In this document: one piece after another, positions 27,601 through 40,114 of the stretch
How positions within the stretch are numbered: position 1 is the first letter of the stretch
Layout of the letters: each line of letters begins with the position of its first letter
Program-made: the position numbers and the translations under genes
Notes under the pieces: generated by a model
The model's database searches: none
Seen by the model: only the letters and a program-made list of their open reading frames with translations
Told to the model about the DNA's origin: nothing
DNA from: Chrysomallon squamiferum
Taxonomy: Eukaryota; Mollusca; Gastropoda; Neomphalida; Peltospiridae
Direction: 5' to 3'
DNA: 64,000 nucleotides
Assembly: GCA_012295275.1 (NCBI GenBank)
Contig: CM022669.1
Coordinates: 17,503,672-17,567,671 of the forward strand

Positions 27601-28359
27601 TCTGTCGAATGTGTTTTTCAGTTATATCAAAATATCAATTGTTTACGTCGGTATAACCGACTCTCTATTGCGATACCTGATCGATGTCCTGTGTAATATT
27701 TCTAAGTAAACAGAAATAAATACAAATCAAACAAGCACATGTACATTTTAAAATAAGAATAAATTTAAGTAAATTCCGTAAACGTCTCAACCTGTGTTAC
27801 CTTGATTTTAACTTTTCCTTCCACTGACATAGATATGGTATAGGACTGTTCAGTAATGATTGGATAGAGCTTACATAAAACAGCCAATCGTTACCAGGCC
27901 GGATTGTCGTTAGGCAAATATGGTTGGCTTGGTTATCTAATAAGGCCAGGTCATTCACATAATTTATCCAAATATCTTCAACTTTACTGACAGACGGTGT
28001 AATGAAAAACATTCAAGCTTTTTAGCCGCTTTTAGAACAGTACAAAATGTCATCCTTTTTAATGATTAAAGTTGAATAAACGTATGTAGTATCAGTACAC
28101 ATGAAAACATTTTTTTAATAAATGAGTATAATTACATTACTTTAAGTTACCAGCAATAAGATTTTTCTATAAAACATGAATTATATTATAAATTAGATTT
28201 TTTGAAATGAGAATGAATTCTTTTAAAAATACATATAAGTCGATTTTCAAATGTTATTTGAGTTAATTTAAGTTTCACTTACAGTGACCTAACTTTTAAA
28301 AGGTAACTTGTGAAAATATAATTTCTTCTTGAAAATTTACGCTTTTTGATGAGACACTG

Positions 28360-29045
28360 AAACCTCCATCTTCAAGTGAAGTCACGTCATGGAACTACTG
28401 TTAGAAAACGGGAATATGGCTCGATTTGATTCTGATACTAAAAACACGACCTAACCAACCAACCCCCGTATTTGTTTTAAAATACCAAACTTAATTTAGA
28501 TAAAACAAAAAGGTCGGCAGAGTAAAAAGTGGTCAATGTTCGAAATTGCGAGCAGCGTATGCTATGTATTACATATCTATATACATGTATGTGTTTATAA
28601 TTATGTATGTATATGTGTTCAGTGTGTACATGTATGTATGTACTTACATATGTAGTTTACGATTTTGAATATTCTGTCTGATGTACGTCTGATTAGACTC
28701 TGCACGTGGACGATATTCAGGAACGTACTGGCGGAGGACAAAGTCCAATGACGACGTCAGAAACCTCGTCAGATGCCGCTGATGCAACTCAGTATGTATG
28801 GCATCCTTTCGCCCGCACTCCGAAGGCGCAGGAATATATGCAGTCCCAATTAGGACTATATTTCAGAACCAATTAAACGTAATTAAAAAGTACAATTAGA
28901 AAATACAAAACTGCAGGTAGATCATTGAAACATTCATCGTTTTTCACATCTACTAATTGAACTCATTCTGTCATGGTCTTCCTGTTTTTACACTACACTA
29001 CTTCATACAAAACAAATAAGAAATTACTATATTTCCAGTTATATT
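28360..29045. repeat. Shared spacer block, copy 2 of 3
   Basis: Near-copy of 22320-22990 and 41340-42035. Together with 27100-28360 it forms a 1.95-kb block paired with 40115-42045. Confidence 0.85.
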
Positions 29046-29511
29046 ATTTTTATTACAAACGGTTGTTTTTTTTTCTTTTCTTTTTTTGTTGTTTTTTCAT
29101 TATATGAAAGTACATTTCAGAGCGTTTTGGTAAATTAATACCTCAAAAATGAAAAAAAAAAAAGAAGAAAAAAAGCAGTAATAATAATAAATAAATAAAA
29201 AATAAATAAATAAAAAAAGTAAATAATAAAAAAATAAATAAATAAGTAATAATAATAATAAAATAATATAAAAATAATTAAATAAATAAATAAAATAAAA
29301 TAAAACAAAAAATAAAATTAAGAACTTAAAAAATATAAAAAAATAAAAATAAATAAATACATATAGTACATATAAAGAAGAACGAATACAATCAAGATTC
29401 CGTTATCTAAATTAGTGTAAAAAAAAAAATTCTTAGAGAGAAAGAAAAATAATTTAGAGAGAGAGAGAGAGATTAAAGAAATAAAGTAAAAGACAATAAA
29501 ATTAATCATAA

Positions 29512-29534
29512 TAATAATAATAATGATGATGATG

Positions 29535-29583
<49 letters not shown>

Positions 29584-29590
29584 TAATAAA
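29512..29590. repeat. (AAT)n with GAT interruptions
   Basis: Trinucleotide tract inside unit 1 of the duplicated 3' flank. Confidence 0.95.
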
Positions 29591-30303
29591 ATGAAACAAT
29601 TAATAAATAAATACATATTCATATACAAAAGAACAAATGCAATCAAAAGTCCATAATCTAACTTATTGTCCATCTCCATGGAAACAACAAATAATGAAAC
29701 TCTTTAGTACAAAATTTCATTCCATGACTTATTATATTGAAATCTTCTGAATATCAGAGTTCTTCAGCTAACAAAACCCGACTACATCATCTCCTCTTTT
29801 TAACAAATAATACAATATAATATTTAGTGACAAATGAAGTGCTTATCTTTAAACGTTAATAATAAAACAAATAAGAAGTTACTGTATTTCCAGTTATATT
29901 ATTTTTATTATCAGCAATGCTTATTTTTTTTATTATATTAAAGTACATTTCAGGGCGTTTTGGTAAATTAATACCACTCCAACCCCACCCCAAAAAATAA
30001 AATATAAGAATAAATTAAAATAATAATAATAATAATAATAATAAAAAAGTAAGACGAAGAAGAAGAATAAAACTAATAAAACGAAAAATAAAATAAAATA
30101 TAATAAAAAAATAAATTAAAATTAATTAAAATGAAAAAAATAATAAAATAAGTAAAAAAATCATTTAAAACATAAATAAAATATAAATAAAATATAAATA
30201 AATAAATAAAATCAAGAGTCCATAATCTAACTTACTGTAAAAATAAAAATAAAAAATAAAATAAATTAAATAAATAAATAAAACTAAATAAAATAAATAA
30301 TTT

Positions 30304-30307
<4 letters not shown>

Positions 30308-30374
<67 letters not shown>
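30308..30374. repeat. (AG)n microsatellite
   Basis: Uninterrupted AG run inside unit 2 of the duplicated 3' flank of LicD-6. Confidence 0.97.
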
Positions 30375-30376
<2 letters not shown>

Positions 30377-30781
30377 ATAATAATAAAAATAAGTAAAAAT
30401 ATAATTTAATAAATAAATGAAATATGAGAGAGACATACAGAGAGAATTAAATGAATTAAAAAAATAATAATAAAAATTATAATTAAAAAAGTAAATAAAA
30501 ATAATTTCGAAAATGAAATAAAATTAAAATAAATACATACATATACATATTAAGAAGATCAAATACAATCAAGAGCCCATAATCTAAATTACCGTCCAAC
30601 AGCATCGAAACAACAAATAATGAAACTCTTTAATCAAAAACATCATTCCATGACTTATTGTATTGAAATGTTCCGATTATTACAGTTCTTTCGCTAACAA
30701 AACCCGACTACATCATCTACTCTTTTTATCACATAATACAGTATAATATTTAGTGACAAATAAACTGCTTATCTTTAAACG

Positions 30782-31723
30782 TCAATAACACTGTTTAGGT
30801 ACAAAAATCGTTCTAAGTGTTGTGCTTCCAATTTTCAGAGTCTCTCTAATAAATTCTGAATTAGTTATTTTATGACGGAAGACAAAAGGGAAAAAATCGT
30901 ACAACTGACTGCAAGCAACGGAAACAGTCTTTTGTCGTTTGATATTTTTATGCATGTAAGTCACGGTTACACACTGGTTAACATTATAAAATGTAGTTAC
31001 CAGTTTTTCTCTTCTACAAGGTACGGGGAAGTATCTGTTATCAAAAAAACGTAACTGAAGCGGATATATGATATCCTTTGTGTACACAAACTTTTTCACG
31101 CAGCTATGGGAACCGAAAATATGAGTGAAATTTTCCTTGAAGAAAAATATGTCTATGAATGGAAATTTGTAGTTCCTCCGAACTCCTTCAGGAAGATCAT
31201 TCATGAAAAATTTCCACGTGCTGTCATGTTCCGAATGTACACGATATCCAGGGACACTTCCAAAAATCCTTTTAAATTTGTTTAAATCTGATGTTACAAC
31301 GACCACATCGATGTCGTCATCCCACGGGGTAATTCCATGATGTCTGTAAGATCCTAAGAGAGATCCGTCCCACAAAAAGCAAGTCAAGTTAGCTTTGCGA
31401 CAAGTCTCCATGAATTTATCAAAAGTAAGAAGCAACATCACTTGATCTTTCAGAGAGACTATGGGGAAGAACTATCTGAGTTCTGTCTCGTTTATCAAGA
31501 TTTCTTTGTTTGGAAGATACCAAGAGCCCATTGTTTGAATATCTGTCGAGAAAGGAACCTTTACATCATTTCCTGTTAGAAAATCTTTTCTCTGAGAAAG
31601 GCTGATACTATCTTGGATAACACTCAGGATATCAACATAGTTAACGTGTTGGAAATACAGGTATCCAATTAGATATAATAATACGAACATTCCACCAATT
31701 ATGAAAAAATATTCTCTTCCCAT
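30782..31723 (-). pseudogene. LicD-6: LicD-type gene broken by one nonsense codon
   Basis: Full-length copy of 313 codons plus stop, without frameshift, but codon 84 (31472-31474) reads TAG where LicD-1 and LicD-3 have GAG (E-L-R-E-F-F). The part after the stop is intact, with D-G-S-L-L-G, P-W-D-D-D-I-D and a regular C-terminus; an internal Met lies at 31441. Its 5' UTR donor candidate also differs: at 32011-32012 the plus strand reads AG rather than AC, changing GT to CT. It is of the LicD-1/LicD-3 type. Either a young pseudogene or, less likely, an allele or sequencing error. An N-terminally truncated product would lack the anchor. Confidence 0.85.
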
Positions 31724-33455
31724 TTTTATAGTTCTGATACTTTGAAATGAAATAAAACTGAAGATTCCTCGAATTATTGTGTGATAAGAGATTAACCGAA
31801 ATAGGTATTCTCTCGAAGATAATTGTGAAATATGTGAAAATATCAGTTGTTTTTGTCGCGGCTCTTATTGCGATACTTGATCGATGTCCTGTGTGATATT
31901 TCTAAATAAAGAGAAATAAATACAAATAAATTAGTCAGCGAAACAGGCAGATATATATTTCAAGATAACAATAAATTTAAGTAAGTTTTGTTCATGTCTG
32001 AACCTATGTTAGCTTAATTATAACTTTTCCTTCAGTGACATAGATATGATATAGGACCTTTTGAGTAATGACTGGATATAGCTTACATAAAACAGCCAGT
32101 CGTTACCAAGAGGGATTTCGTTAGGTTTGTACGATTAGCTTCCATATGTAATGAAGCCATGTCATTCAGATCATTTTACCACAAATCTTCAACCTTACTG
32201 TCAGACGGTGTAATCCAAAACTATTGATTTTTTTTTAAAATTTATTATGTTTTTAAAATTGTTATTCGCTTTCAGAGCAGTACAAAATTTCATTAGTCTA
32301 CTTTTCACATATTTATTGATTAAAGCTGAATAAAGGTATCTAGTACTTTCTAGTCACTTCTTGAATGTACTCTATCTACCGTTAACTTGAGATATTTGAA
32401 TGTAACGTGCTTGATTACATTGATACTAATTATCCGGCCAGAAGGCAATCTTGATGTAAAACATCGTTAGATATTATGTTTTTTTTATAATACTTTATTC
32501 AGAATTATCATATTATTGTATTGTGTTTTCAAACCAGTATAGCGATGCCAACCCTTGATTTAAGATTACACAGAACAAAATACATATATTTTCAAACTAG
32601 TACAGTGCAAACGAGAAGTTTTATTTTAAAGAATGTCAAATATGTTTATTATAAAGTGTTGTTTATTTTTCTCGCAGCTGAAGAAAAAATATCACTTGCT
32701 GCTTTACAAATTTAAATATAAGTCGGCAGTTCACATATATTAGATAAATACAATGAAAGAAACATGCGTTTTTGAATGCTATTATAATGTAGGACAGGAA
32801 TATTATTTTAATTTTTCGTGAACCTAAATATGTTATTGTTTTTATATTTTATTTAACAAACGACTTAAAGCACTTAAGGAAACTACATACACATCTTCCT
32901 GGCGCTTTTGACAACAATTCGTTGAGGTTCTCCAGATACTGAAAAGGTTCTATGTGTGTTTTACATCAAAAAATTAAATATTTTTCACAACTTACAAATT
33001 TATTTTGTTAACATGTATTTATTACTACCAGACTCTATGCGTAAATTAAGATGAGATTTTTTTTTTTTTAAAAAGAAGATACTACTAATATATACTAAAC
33101 GATACTGCGACAATGAAATAGGAAACATTGCTAACACGATGGCCTACTTATTTTTATAATCAGCGTTATTTACTTTTATAGCCCTCTTTTATGTACAAAA
33201 CCTCCCAAAACATAACTAATACTTTTGTATTATTATGCAGATTAAAAAAAAATAAGAAAAGAAAAATAAGAAAAGAATAGAAAAGAAAAAAAGAAAGAAA
33301 AATGAAATACACAAAGAAAACTACATAATGTAACAAAACTATCCGTCACCTTAAAAAGAATAAAATAAAATAACAAACTCGCCAACATAGACATTTTAAT
33401 TATAATGACCTGTTCCGAATATTATAGTTCCTACGGTGTCAGTCAGTAGCTTACT
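31724..33455. other. Spacer LicD-6/LicD-7
   Basis: The LicD-6 5' flank (to about 32720) aligns with that of LicD-2, including ACAGTGCAAACGAGAA at 32603. From about 32840 it is the 3' flank type shared by LicD-2, LicD-7 and LicD-8, ending in AAAGA-rich low-complexity sequence (33241-33310). No gene seen. Confidence 0.7.
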
Positions 33456-35360
33456 TTAATAACACTGTTTAGGTAGAGAAATTGTTCTCAGTGTTGTGTT
33501 TCCAATTTTCAGAGTTTCTCGCTTGTATCCTGTACGAGCTTCGTTCTCACGGAACACAAAAGGGAAGAAATCGTACAACTGGCTGCAATCAACGGAAACA
33601 CTTTTTTGTCCTTTGTTCTCTTTATGCAGATAACCCATGGTTACACACTTCTTTACGTTATAAAACGTAGTTACTAGTTTTTCTCTTCTACAAGGTACGG
33701 GGGCATATCGGTTTTCAAAAAGACGTAGTTGAAGCGGATATATAATATCTTTTGTGTACACAAACTTTTTCACACAACTGTGAGAACCAAAAATATGAGT
33801 GGAATTTTCCTTGAAGAAAAATATATCCATGAATGGAAATTTGTAGCTCACTCCTATCCCAGAAGGGAGATCCTTCATGTAAAACTTCCACGTGCTGTCA
33901 TGTTCCGAGTGAACGCCATAACCAGGGACACTTCCAAAAATCCTTTTTATTTTGTCCAAATCTGATGTTACGATGACGACATCGAGGTCGTCATCCCAGG
34001 GATAATTCCATGATGACGGTAAGATCCTAAGAGATCTCCGTCCCACAAGAAACAAGTGAGGTTAGCTTTGCGACAAGTCTCCATGAATTTGTCAAAAGTC
34101 AGAACCATCAGTACCTGGTCCTTTGGTGAGAGTATAGGGAAGAACTGTCTAAGTAAAGTATTGTTCATCAAGCGGTCTTTACTAGGAAGATACCAAGCGC
34201 CCATTATTTGCTGATCTTTCGTGAATGGAATATTTATATAATTTCTTTGTTCATCAATGGATGGAGAATCTTTTCTCTGAGAAAGGCTGATACTATCTTG
34301 GATAACATTCAGGATATTAACATAGTTAAGGTGTTGGAAATACAGGTATCCAATTAGATATAATATTACGAACATACCAGCAATTATGAAACAAGTTGCT
34401 CTTCCCATTCTTATAGTTCTGATACTTTGAAATGAAATAAAAGTGAAGACTCTTCGAATTATTATTCAATGATAGTGAATATGTCGAATATGTTTTTCAG
34501 TTATATGAAAATATCAGTTGTTTCTGTCGCGGCTCTTATTGCGATACCTGATCGATGTCCTGTGTGATATTCTAAATATAGAGAAATAAATGCAAATAAA
34601 TCAGTCAGTCAAACTAGCACAAGTATATTTTAGAATAAGAATAAATTTAAGTAAATTCCGTAAATGTCTGGACCTGTCTTACCTTGATTATAACTTTTTT
34701 TCCATAGATAAGATATAAGTCTGTTCATTAATGATTGGATAGATCTTATCCGAAACAGCCAATCGTTACCAAACCGGAATGTCGTTAGGTAAATATCATT
34801 ATGTTGGTAACGTAACAAGGCCAGGTTATTTTATCTATAAATTTTCAGATTTTTTATCAGCAGATAGTATAATGAAAAACAATCGAGCTTTTTAGCCGCA
34901 TTCAGAGCAGTACATATTTTTAATTATTTAATTTCCACATATTTATGATTAAAGTTCAATAAACAATTCTGGTACACAAGAAAACCTCTTTTTTATAAGT
35001 GAGCATTTTACATTACATTACGTTACCAACAGTTAGATTTTTCAATAAAAAGTGAATTACGTCACAAATCAGATTTTCCAAAAAACTATTACGTTTTGAA
35101 ATCAGAATGAATTGCTTTAAAAGTATATATAATTTTTGGATTTCAAATGTTATTTTAAGTTTCAGTTACAGTGACCTAACTTCTTAAGCTAAATTGTGAA
35201 AATAAAATTTCTTCTTGAAAATTTACGCTCTTGAATGAGACACTGAAATATCCATCTTCAAGTGAAGTCATGAAATTACTGACTGCAATCTATTAAACTG
35301 CTACAGATCAGAAATATGGATCGATTTGATTCTGGTATTAAAAACACGGCCAACCACCCG
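32840..35360. repeat. Segmental duplication copy C (holds LicD-7)
   Basis: Aligns by eye with 37560-40080, an offset of about 4.7 kb that takes in LicD-7/LicD-8, their 3' flanks and about 950 bp of 5' flank. It ends at the recurring element ATTCTGGTATTAAAAACACG. Confidence 0.85.
33456..34408 (-). pseudogene. LicD-7: LicD-type gene broken by a 1-bp deletion
   Basis: Two overlapping reading frames together cover the whole family length. The break is at about 33999-34001, where the plus strand has CCCAGGGATAA and other copies have CCCAGGGGATAA. The loss of one G falls inside the P-W-D-D-D motif, so the upstream frame ends just after R-H-H-G-I-I-P-G in 146 residues without catalytic acidic residues. 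Outside the break the copy is clean, with a regular anchor, R-G-L-type C-terminus and ending P-K-Q-C-Y. A candidate 5' UTR intron remains (34419-34682, donor CAAG/GTAAGA). The stem looks mixed between LicD-6 (IQDSISLSQRKD) and LicD-2 (SPSIDEQ). Confidence 0.87.
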
Positions 35361-38201
35361 GTATTTGTTTTGTTATTATTATTATTATTATTATTTCATA
35401 TTTTTACTCAAACATTAACTCGGACTGTATGCTTTTCACGTACGTCTGGTAAATAGTTATTACACATGAAATGTTATCTTGTAAAATTAAAGCTCTGATT
35501 TGCCATTTGTGTGAAAAAACATCTCTTCAGATGTTTATATAAGTTTATTAGATATGTATGTATGTGTGTATCTTTATGTATGTATCTACGTAGGTATGTA
35601 CATAGGTGTGTATGTGCGGATATATATGAGTATGAATGTACGTGTATTTGAGTGCATGTCAGTATGTGTGCTTCTCGGTAAGGTGAGTGTATGGTTACAT
35701 CGGTTCAAAACAGTAAATCCACTCGTCATATTGACATGTTTATAGAGGACTGTTAGTATGATAACCCAGTTCTCTACAAACAGCCTTGATCGAAACACTT
35801 CACAGAGTTTTAATCTTCAAATGAAAACTATTCTAGTAATATTTTAAGGAATGTGATTTTCTAACCTTTAGGAATAGACAATACATACTTAAAGTCTGAA
35901 AATGAATCATCAAATTAAGTATTTATTAAAATACCGTCCCATTTCTCACGAAACCTGAGAAAATACAATTTCCTCTTTTAGACTTGCCCTCTTAGATGAT
36001 TTTATTGTTTATAATGAGTCATGCTACTGATATACTGACACTTAGCCTTTCAGTGTGAATCAGTTTCGATCGGCACAATCTGTGATCTTCGCATTTATTT
36101 CTTATCGCTGATGCGTAATGCTACATACATTCAGTAGCGTGGTATTGTGTCTACGAATGGTCATATCAAAAACAACAACGATTCATATCTTTTCCCTTTT
36201 AAAATTTATTTATACAAGATTCTACCGATAAACTTTTATTTTTCTAATACCTGTTTAGCTGCACGTTTACAGATACGTGTACTGTCTTGATAGAAAGCAG
36301 ACCAACTTCTTGGTCTTCCGCCCGTTATCGTTTGATTTGTTGTAAAATTTTATATCAGATATAACACAGCTCAGAGTACATGTAATATCTGAAAATGATA
36401 ATAAACGATTAGAAAATACAAAATTAAAACTAAGATTACAGACTGATCATTAAGACATTCACCGATTTTTCTTTCTCTTCTTGTTACGTAAATATTAATT
36501 GTAACAAATATCAAATTTATCTATTTCCTGAAATAAAGAAATATTTTATTTACCAAAACATTTTGTTAAATTAATGTCGTACACATGATTAGTGTGTATA
36601 TGGAGAACGAAAGAGAAAATACGCGATGGTCTCTTTTTTCCATTAGCGGCAATGTTTCTGTTCATGAACCTTCAATTAGACAGGAAATCACAGAAACAGG
36701 TTCAGGGTGCCAACAACACAGAAATTAAATTACGTGACAAATAAGAACAAATGAAAGAATGAACTAAACAGATTTAAATTAGGTTCCGAAGAAGACGTCT
36801 GGCTGTATATTTCCCTGTAATAAAAACTATAATCAAATAAATTACAGGTAAGGTAAAAAGTCTGGTGGTGTCTTTATTTCTTTAAACGGTGAACATCATG
36901 TGGAGTTTTCTCTTCTATATATGCTTATGTATAACATACAGTAAATGTTGTTGTATTCATATTAAATAACAGCCGAAACAGAACAATCTTTCTATTTTCT
37001 CATGCCTTCACTCTAATGATTAATTCTTTTTAATAATGACAATATCTTTATAATTATTCATTTTATTTATAAAGAAGATAAGGTCCCTTCTTGCAAGGGA
37101 AGTTACAGCAAATTCCATGTTTTATTGCAATGTTTTATTGTTCTATCGGTTTTAGCATCTGATGGCATCATGGACTTTTCCATCATAAGAAAAAACTAAT
37201 AACATTGTTTAGGGAGAGAAATTGTTCTCAGTGTTATGCTGAATAAACGTATCTAGTTCCATAAGACAAGAAATACCTTTTTTTCATAAGTAAGTATGAT
37301 TATATTACAAGTTAGCAACAATAAGGTTTTTCAGTAAAACTATTTTTTAAATGAGATTACTGACTTCATACAAAACAAATAAGAAATTACTTAATTTCCA
37401 ATGATATTATTTTTATTATCAACAATCTTTATTTTTCTATTGCATGAAAGTATATTTTAGGGCGTTTTGGTAAATTAATACCTTCAACCCCCCCCCCCCA
37501 GAAACTCAAGTCAGTACAGGACTGTTATTTTTATTTTTCGTGAACCAAAATATGTTATTGTTTTAATATTTTATTTAACAAACGACTTAAAGCACTTAAG
37601 GAAACTACATACACATCTTCCTGGCGCTTTTGACAACAATTCGTTGAGGTTTTCCAGATACTGAAAAGGTTCTATGTGTGTTTTACATCAAAAAATTAAA
37701 TATTTTTCACAACTTACAAATTTATTTTGTTAACATGTATTTATTACTACCACACTCTATGCGTAAATTAAGATGAGATATTTTTTTTTTTAAAAGAAGG
37801 TACAACGAATATATACTAAACGATACTGCGACAACGAAATAGGAAACATTGCTAACACGATGGCCTACTTATTTTTATAATCAGCGTTATTTATTTTTTT
37901 AGCCTTCTTTTATGTACAAAACCTCCCAAAACATAACTAATACTTTTGTATTGTTATGCAGAATTAAAAAAAAAAAAAGAAAAAAAGAAAAATAAGAAAA
38001 GAAAAGAAAAGAAAAAAAGAAAGAAAAATGAAATACACAAAAAACGCTACATAATGTAACAAAACTATCCGTCACCTTAAAAAAAAATAAAATAAAATAA
38101 AATAAAATAAAATAAAAAACAAACTCGTTAATATAGACATTTTAATTATAATGAACTGTTCCGAATATTATATTTCCTACGGTGTCAGTCAGTAGCTTAC
38201 T
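34409..38201. other. Spacer LicD-7/LicD-8 with a lost gene
   Basis: About 34409-35360 is the LicD-7 5' flank. About 35390-37195 is the 3' flank type of LicD-4, LicD-5 and LicD-11, but instead of a gene only its last codons remain (37197-37235). Then follow short pieces of other flanks (37236-37500), a run of 12 C (37488-37499), and from about 37550 the LicD-8 3' flank. Confidence 0.75.
37197..37235 (-). pseudogene. Terminal relic of a LicD-type gene
   Basis: The minus strand encodes T-L-R-T-I-S-L-P-K-Q-C-Y followed by TAG, the exact C-terminus of LicD-2/4/5. The match stops at about 37236, where unrelated flank sequence (GAATAAACGTATCTAG) begins. The downstream flank to about 35390 is that of a complete LicD-4-type unit, so most of a gene has been deleted here. 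Confidence 0.85.
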
Positions 38202-40080
38202 TTAATAACATTGTTTAGGTAGAGAAATTGTTCTCAGTGTTGTGTTTCCAATTTTCAGAGTTTCTCGCTTGTATCCTGTACGAGCTTCGTTCTCACGGAA
38301 CACAAAAGGGAAGAAATCGTACAACTGGCTGCAATCAACAGAAACACTTTTTTTACCTTTGTTCTCTTTATGCAGATAACTCATGGTTACACACTTCTTT
38401 ACGTTATAAAACGTAGTTACTAGTTTTTCTCTTCTACAAGGTACTGGGGCATATCGGTTTTCAAAAAGACGTAGTTGAAGCGGGTATATGATATCCTTTG
38501 TGTACACAAACCTTTTTACACAACTGTGAGAACCAAAAATATGAGTGGCATTTTCCTTGAAGAAAAATATATCCATGAATGGAAATTTGTAGCTCACCCC
38601 TATCCCAGAAGGGAGATCTTTCATGTAAAACTTCCACGTGCTGTCACGTTCCGAGTGAACGCCATAACCAGGGACACTTCCAAAAATCCTTTTTATTTTG
38701 TCCAAATCTGATGTTACGATGACGACATCGAGGTCGTCATCCCAGGGTGTAATTCCATGATGACGGTAAGATCCTAAGAGAGCTCCGTCCCACAAGAAAC
38801 AAGTGAGGTTAGCTTTGCGACAAGTCTCCATGAATTTGTCAAAAGTCAGAACCATTAGTACCTGGTCCTTTGGTGAGAGTATAGGGAAGAACTTTCTAAG
38901 TAAAGTATTGTTCATCAAGCGGTCTTTATTAGGAAGATACCAAGCGCCCATTATTTGCTGATCTTTCGTGAATGGAATCTTTACATCATTTCCTGTTGGA
39001 GAATCGTTTCTCTCAGAATGACTGATACTGGGTTGGATAACATTCAGGATATCAGCATAGTTAAGTTGTTGGAAATACAGGTATCCAATTAGGTATAATA
39101 TTACGAACATACCAGCAATTATGAAATAAGTTGCTCTTCCCATTTTTATAGTTCTGATACTATGAAATGAAATAAAATTGAAGGCTCTTCGAATTATTAT
39201 TCAATGATAGTGAAACAGAAACAGGTATTCTCTCGAATATGTTTTTCAGTTATATGAAAATATCAATTGTTTCTGTCGCGGCTCTTATTGCGATACATGA
39301 TCGATGTCCTGTGTGATATTCTAAATATAGAGAAATAAATACAAATAAATCAGTCAGTCAAACTAGCACATGTATATTTTAGAATAAGAATAAATTTAAG
39401 TAAATTCCATAAATGTCTGGACCTGTCTTACCTTGATTATAACTTTTTCTCCATAGATAAGATATAAGACTGTTCAATAATGATTGGATATAGCTTATCC
39501 GAAACAGCCAATCGTTATCAAACTGGAAAGTCGTTAGGTAAATATCATTATCTTGGTAACGTAATAAGGCCAGGTTATGTTATATATAAACCTTCAGATT
39601 TTTTATCAGCAGATGGTATAATGAAAAACAATCGAGCTTTTTAGCCGCATTCAGAGCAGTACATATTTTCATTTATTTAATTTCCACATATTTATGATTA
39701 AAGTTGAATAAACAATTCTGGTACACATGAAAACCTCTTTTTTATAAGTGAGCATTTTACATTACATTACGTTACCAACAGTTAGATTTTTCAATAAAAA
39801 GTGAATTACGTCACAAATCAGAGTTTCAAAAAATCTATTACATTTTGAAATCAGAATGAATTGCTTTAAAAGTATATATAATTTTTGGATTTCAAATGTT
39901 ATTTTAAGTTTCAATTACAGTGACCTAACTTCTTAAGGTAAATTGTCAAAATAAAATTTCTTCTTGAAAATTTACGCTCAAGTGAAGTCATGAAATTACG
40001 GACTACAGTCTATTAAACTGCTACAGACCAGAAATATGTTTCGATTTGATTCTGGTATTAAAAACACGGCCAACAACCAG
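37560..40080. repeat. Segmental duplication copy D (holds LicD-8)
   Basis: Partner of 32840-35360. At its right edge (about 40080) the sequence switches to a copy of the LicD-5 5' flank. Confidence 0.85.
38202..39143 (-). CDS. LicD-8: LicD/fukutin-type type II membrane transferase
   Basis: An open exon of 313 residues beginning M-G-R-A-T-Y-F. Anchor at about residues 7-25; short stem (QPSISHSERNDSPTGNDVK) nearly identical to LicD-10 and close to LicD-3. The signature is W-D-G-A-L-L-G-S-Y-R-H-H-G and P-W-D-D-D-L-D-V-V-I; the F-P-F-M-D-I strand and the Y-P-L-Q-L-R-L-F-E-N-R-Y-A-P-V-P block are intact. It has N-A-T instead of N-S-T at the sequon before H-I-F-G. No defects were seen, so it is the best-preserved member of the subgroup with LicD-7 and LicD-10. 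A candidate 5' UTR intron is 39154-39431; the upstream element is at 40051-40069. Confidence 0.91.
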   Translation of the reverse strand: MGRATYFIIAGMFVILYLIGYLYFQQLNYADILNVIQPSISHSERNDSPTGNDVKIPFTKDQQIMGAWYLPNKDRLMNNTLLRKFFPILSPKDQVLMVLTFDKFMETCRKANLTCFLWDGALLGSYRHHGITPWDDDLDVVIVTSDLDKIKRIFGSVPGYGVHSERDSTWKFYMKDLPSGIGVSYKFPFMDIFFFKENATHIFGSHSCVKRFVYTKDIIYPLQLRLFENRYAPVPCRREKLVTTFYNVKKCVTMSYLHKENKGKKSVSVDCSQLYDFFPFVFRENEARTGYKRETLKIGNTTLRTISLPKQCY

Positions 40081-40114
40081 GTAAATTGTAGAAATACGAT
40101 TTGTTCAGATATCT

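Larger units (their letters stand above)
29008..30780. repeat. Head-to-tail duplication of a LicD 3' flank
   Basis: Unit 1 (about 29008-29868) and unit 2 (about 29870-30780) share the order AACAAATAAGAA-TTACT..TTTCCAG, GCGTTTTGGTAAATTAATACC, low-complexity DNA, then GAAACAACAAATAATGAAAC and the final CTTTAAACGT. Unit 2 runs into LicD-6. Unit 1 ends at the stop-codon position of a LicD gene (29865-29868) and the gene itself is absent. Confidence 0.8.
26730..30781. other. Spacer LicD-5/LicD-6
   Basis: About 27100-29050 aligns with 40115-42045. Within it, 27660-28020 resembles the near-promoter flank of the LicD-3/7/8/10 type, including a GTTACCTTGATT donor-like site at about 27800, although no gene follows. 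From about 29008 to 30780 is a head-to-tail duplicated, microsatellite-rich 3' flank, listed separately. No gene seen. Confidence 0.7.

Noticed and set aside
29500-30400. CRISPR-like or satellite array
   Set aside because: The repetition is microsatellite DNA (AAT, AG, AATAA) without uniform repeat-spacer structure, in a eukaryotic genome.
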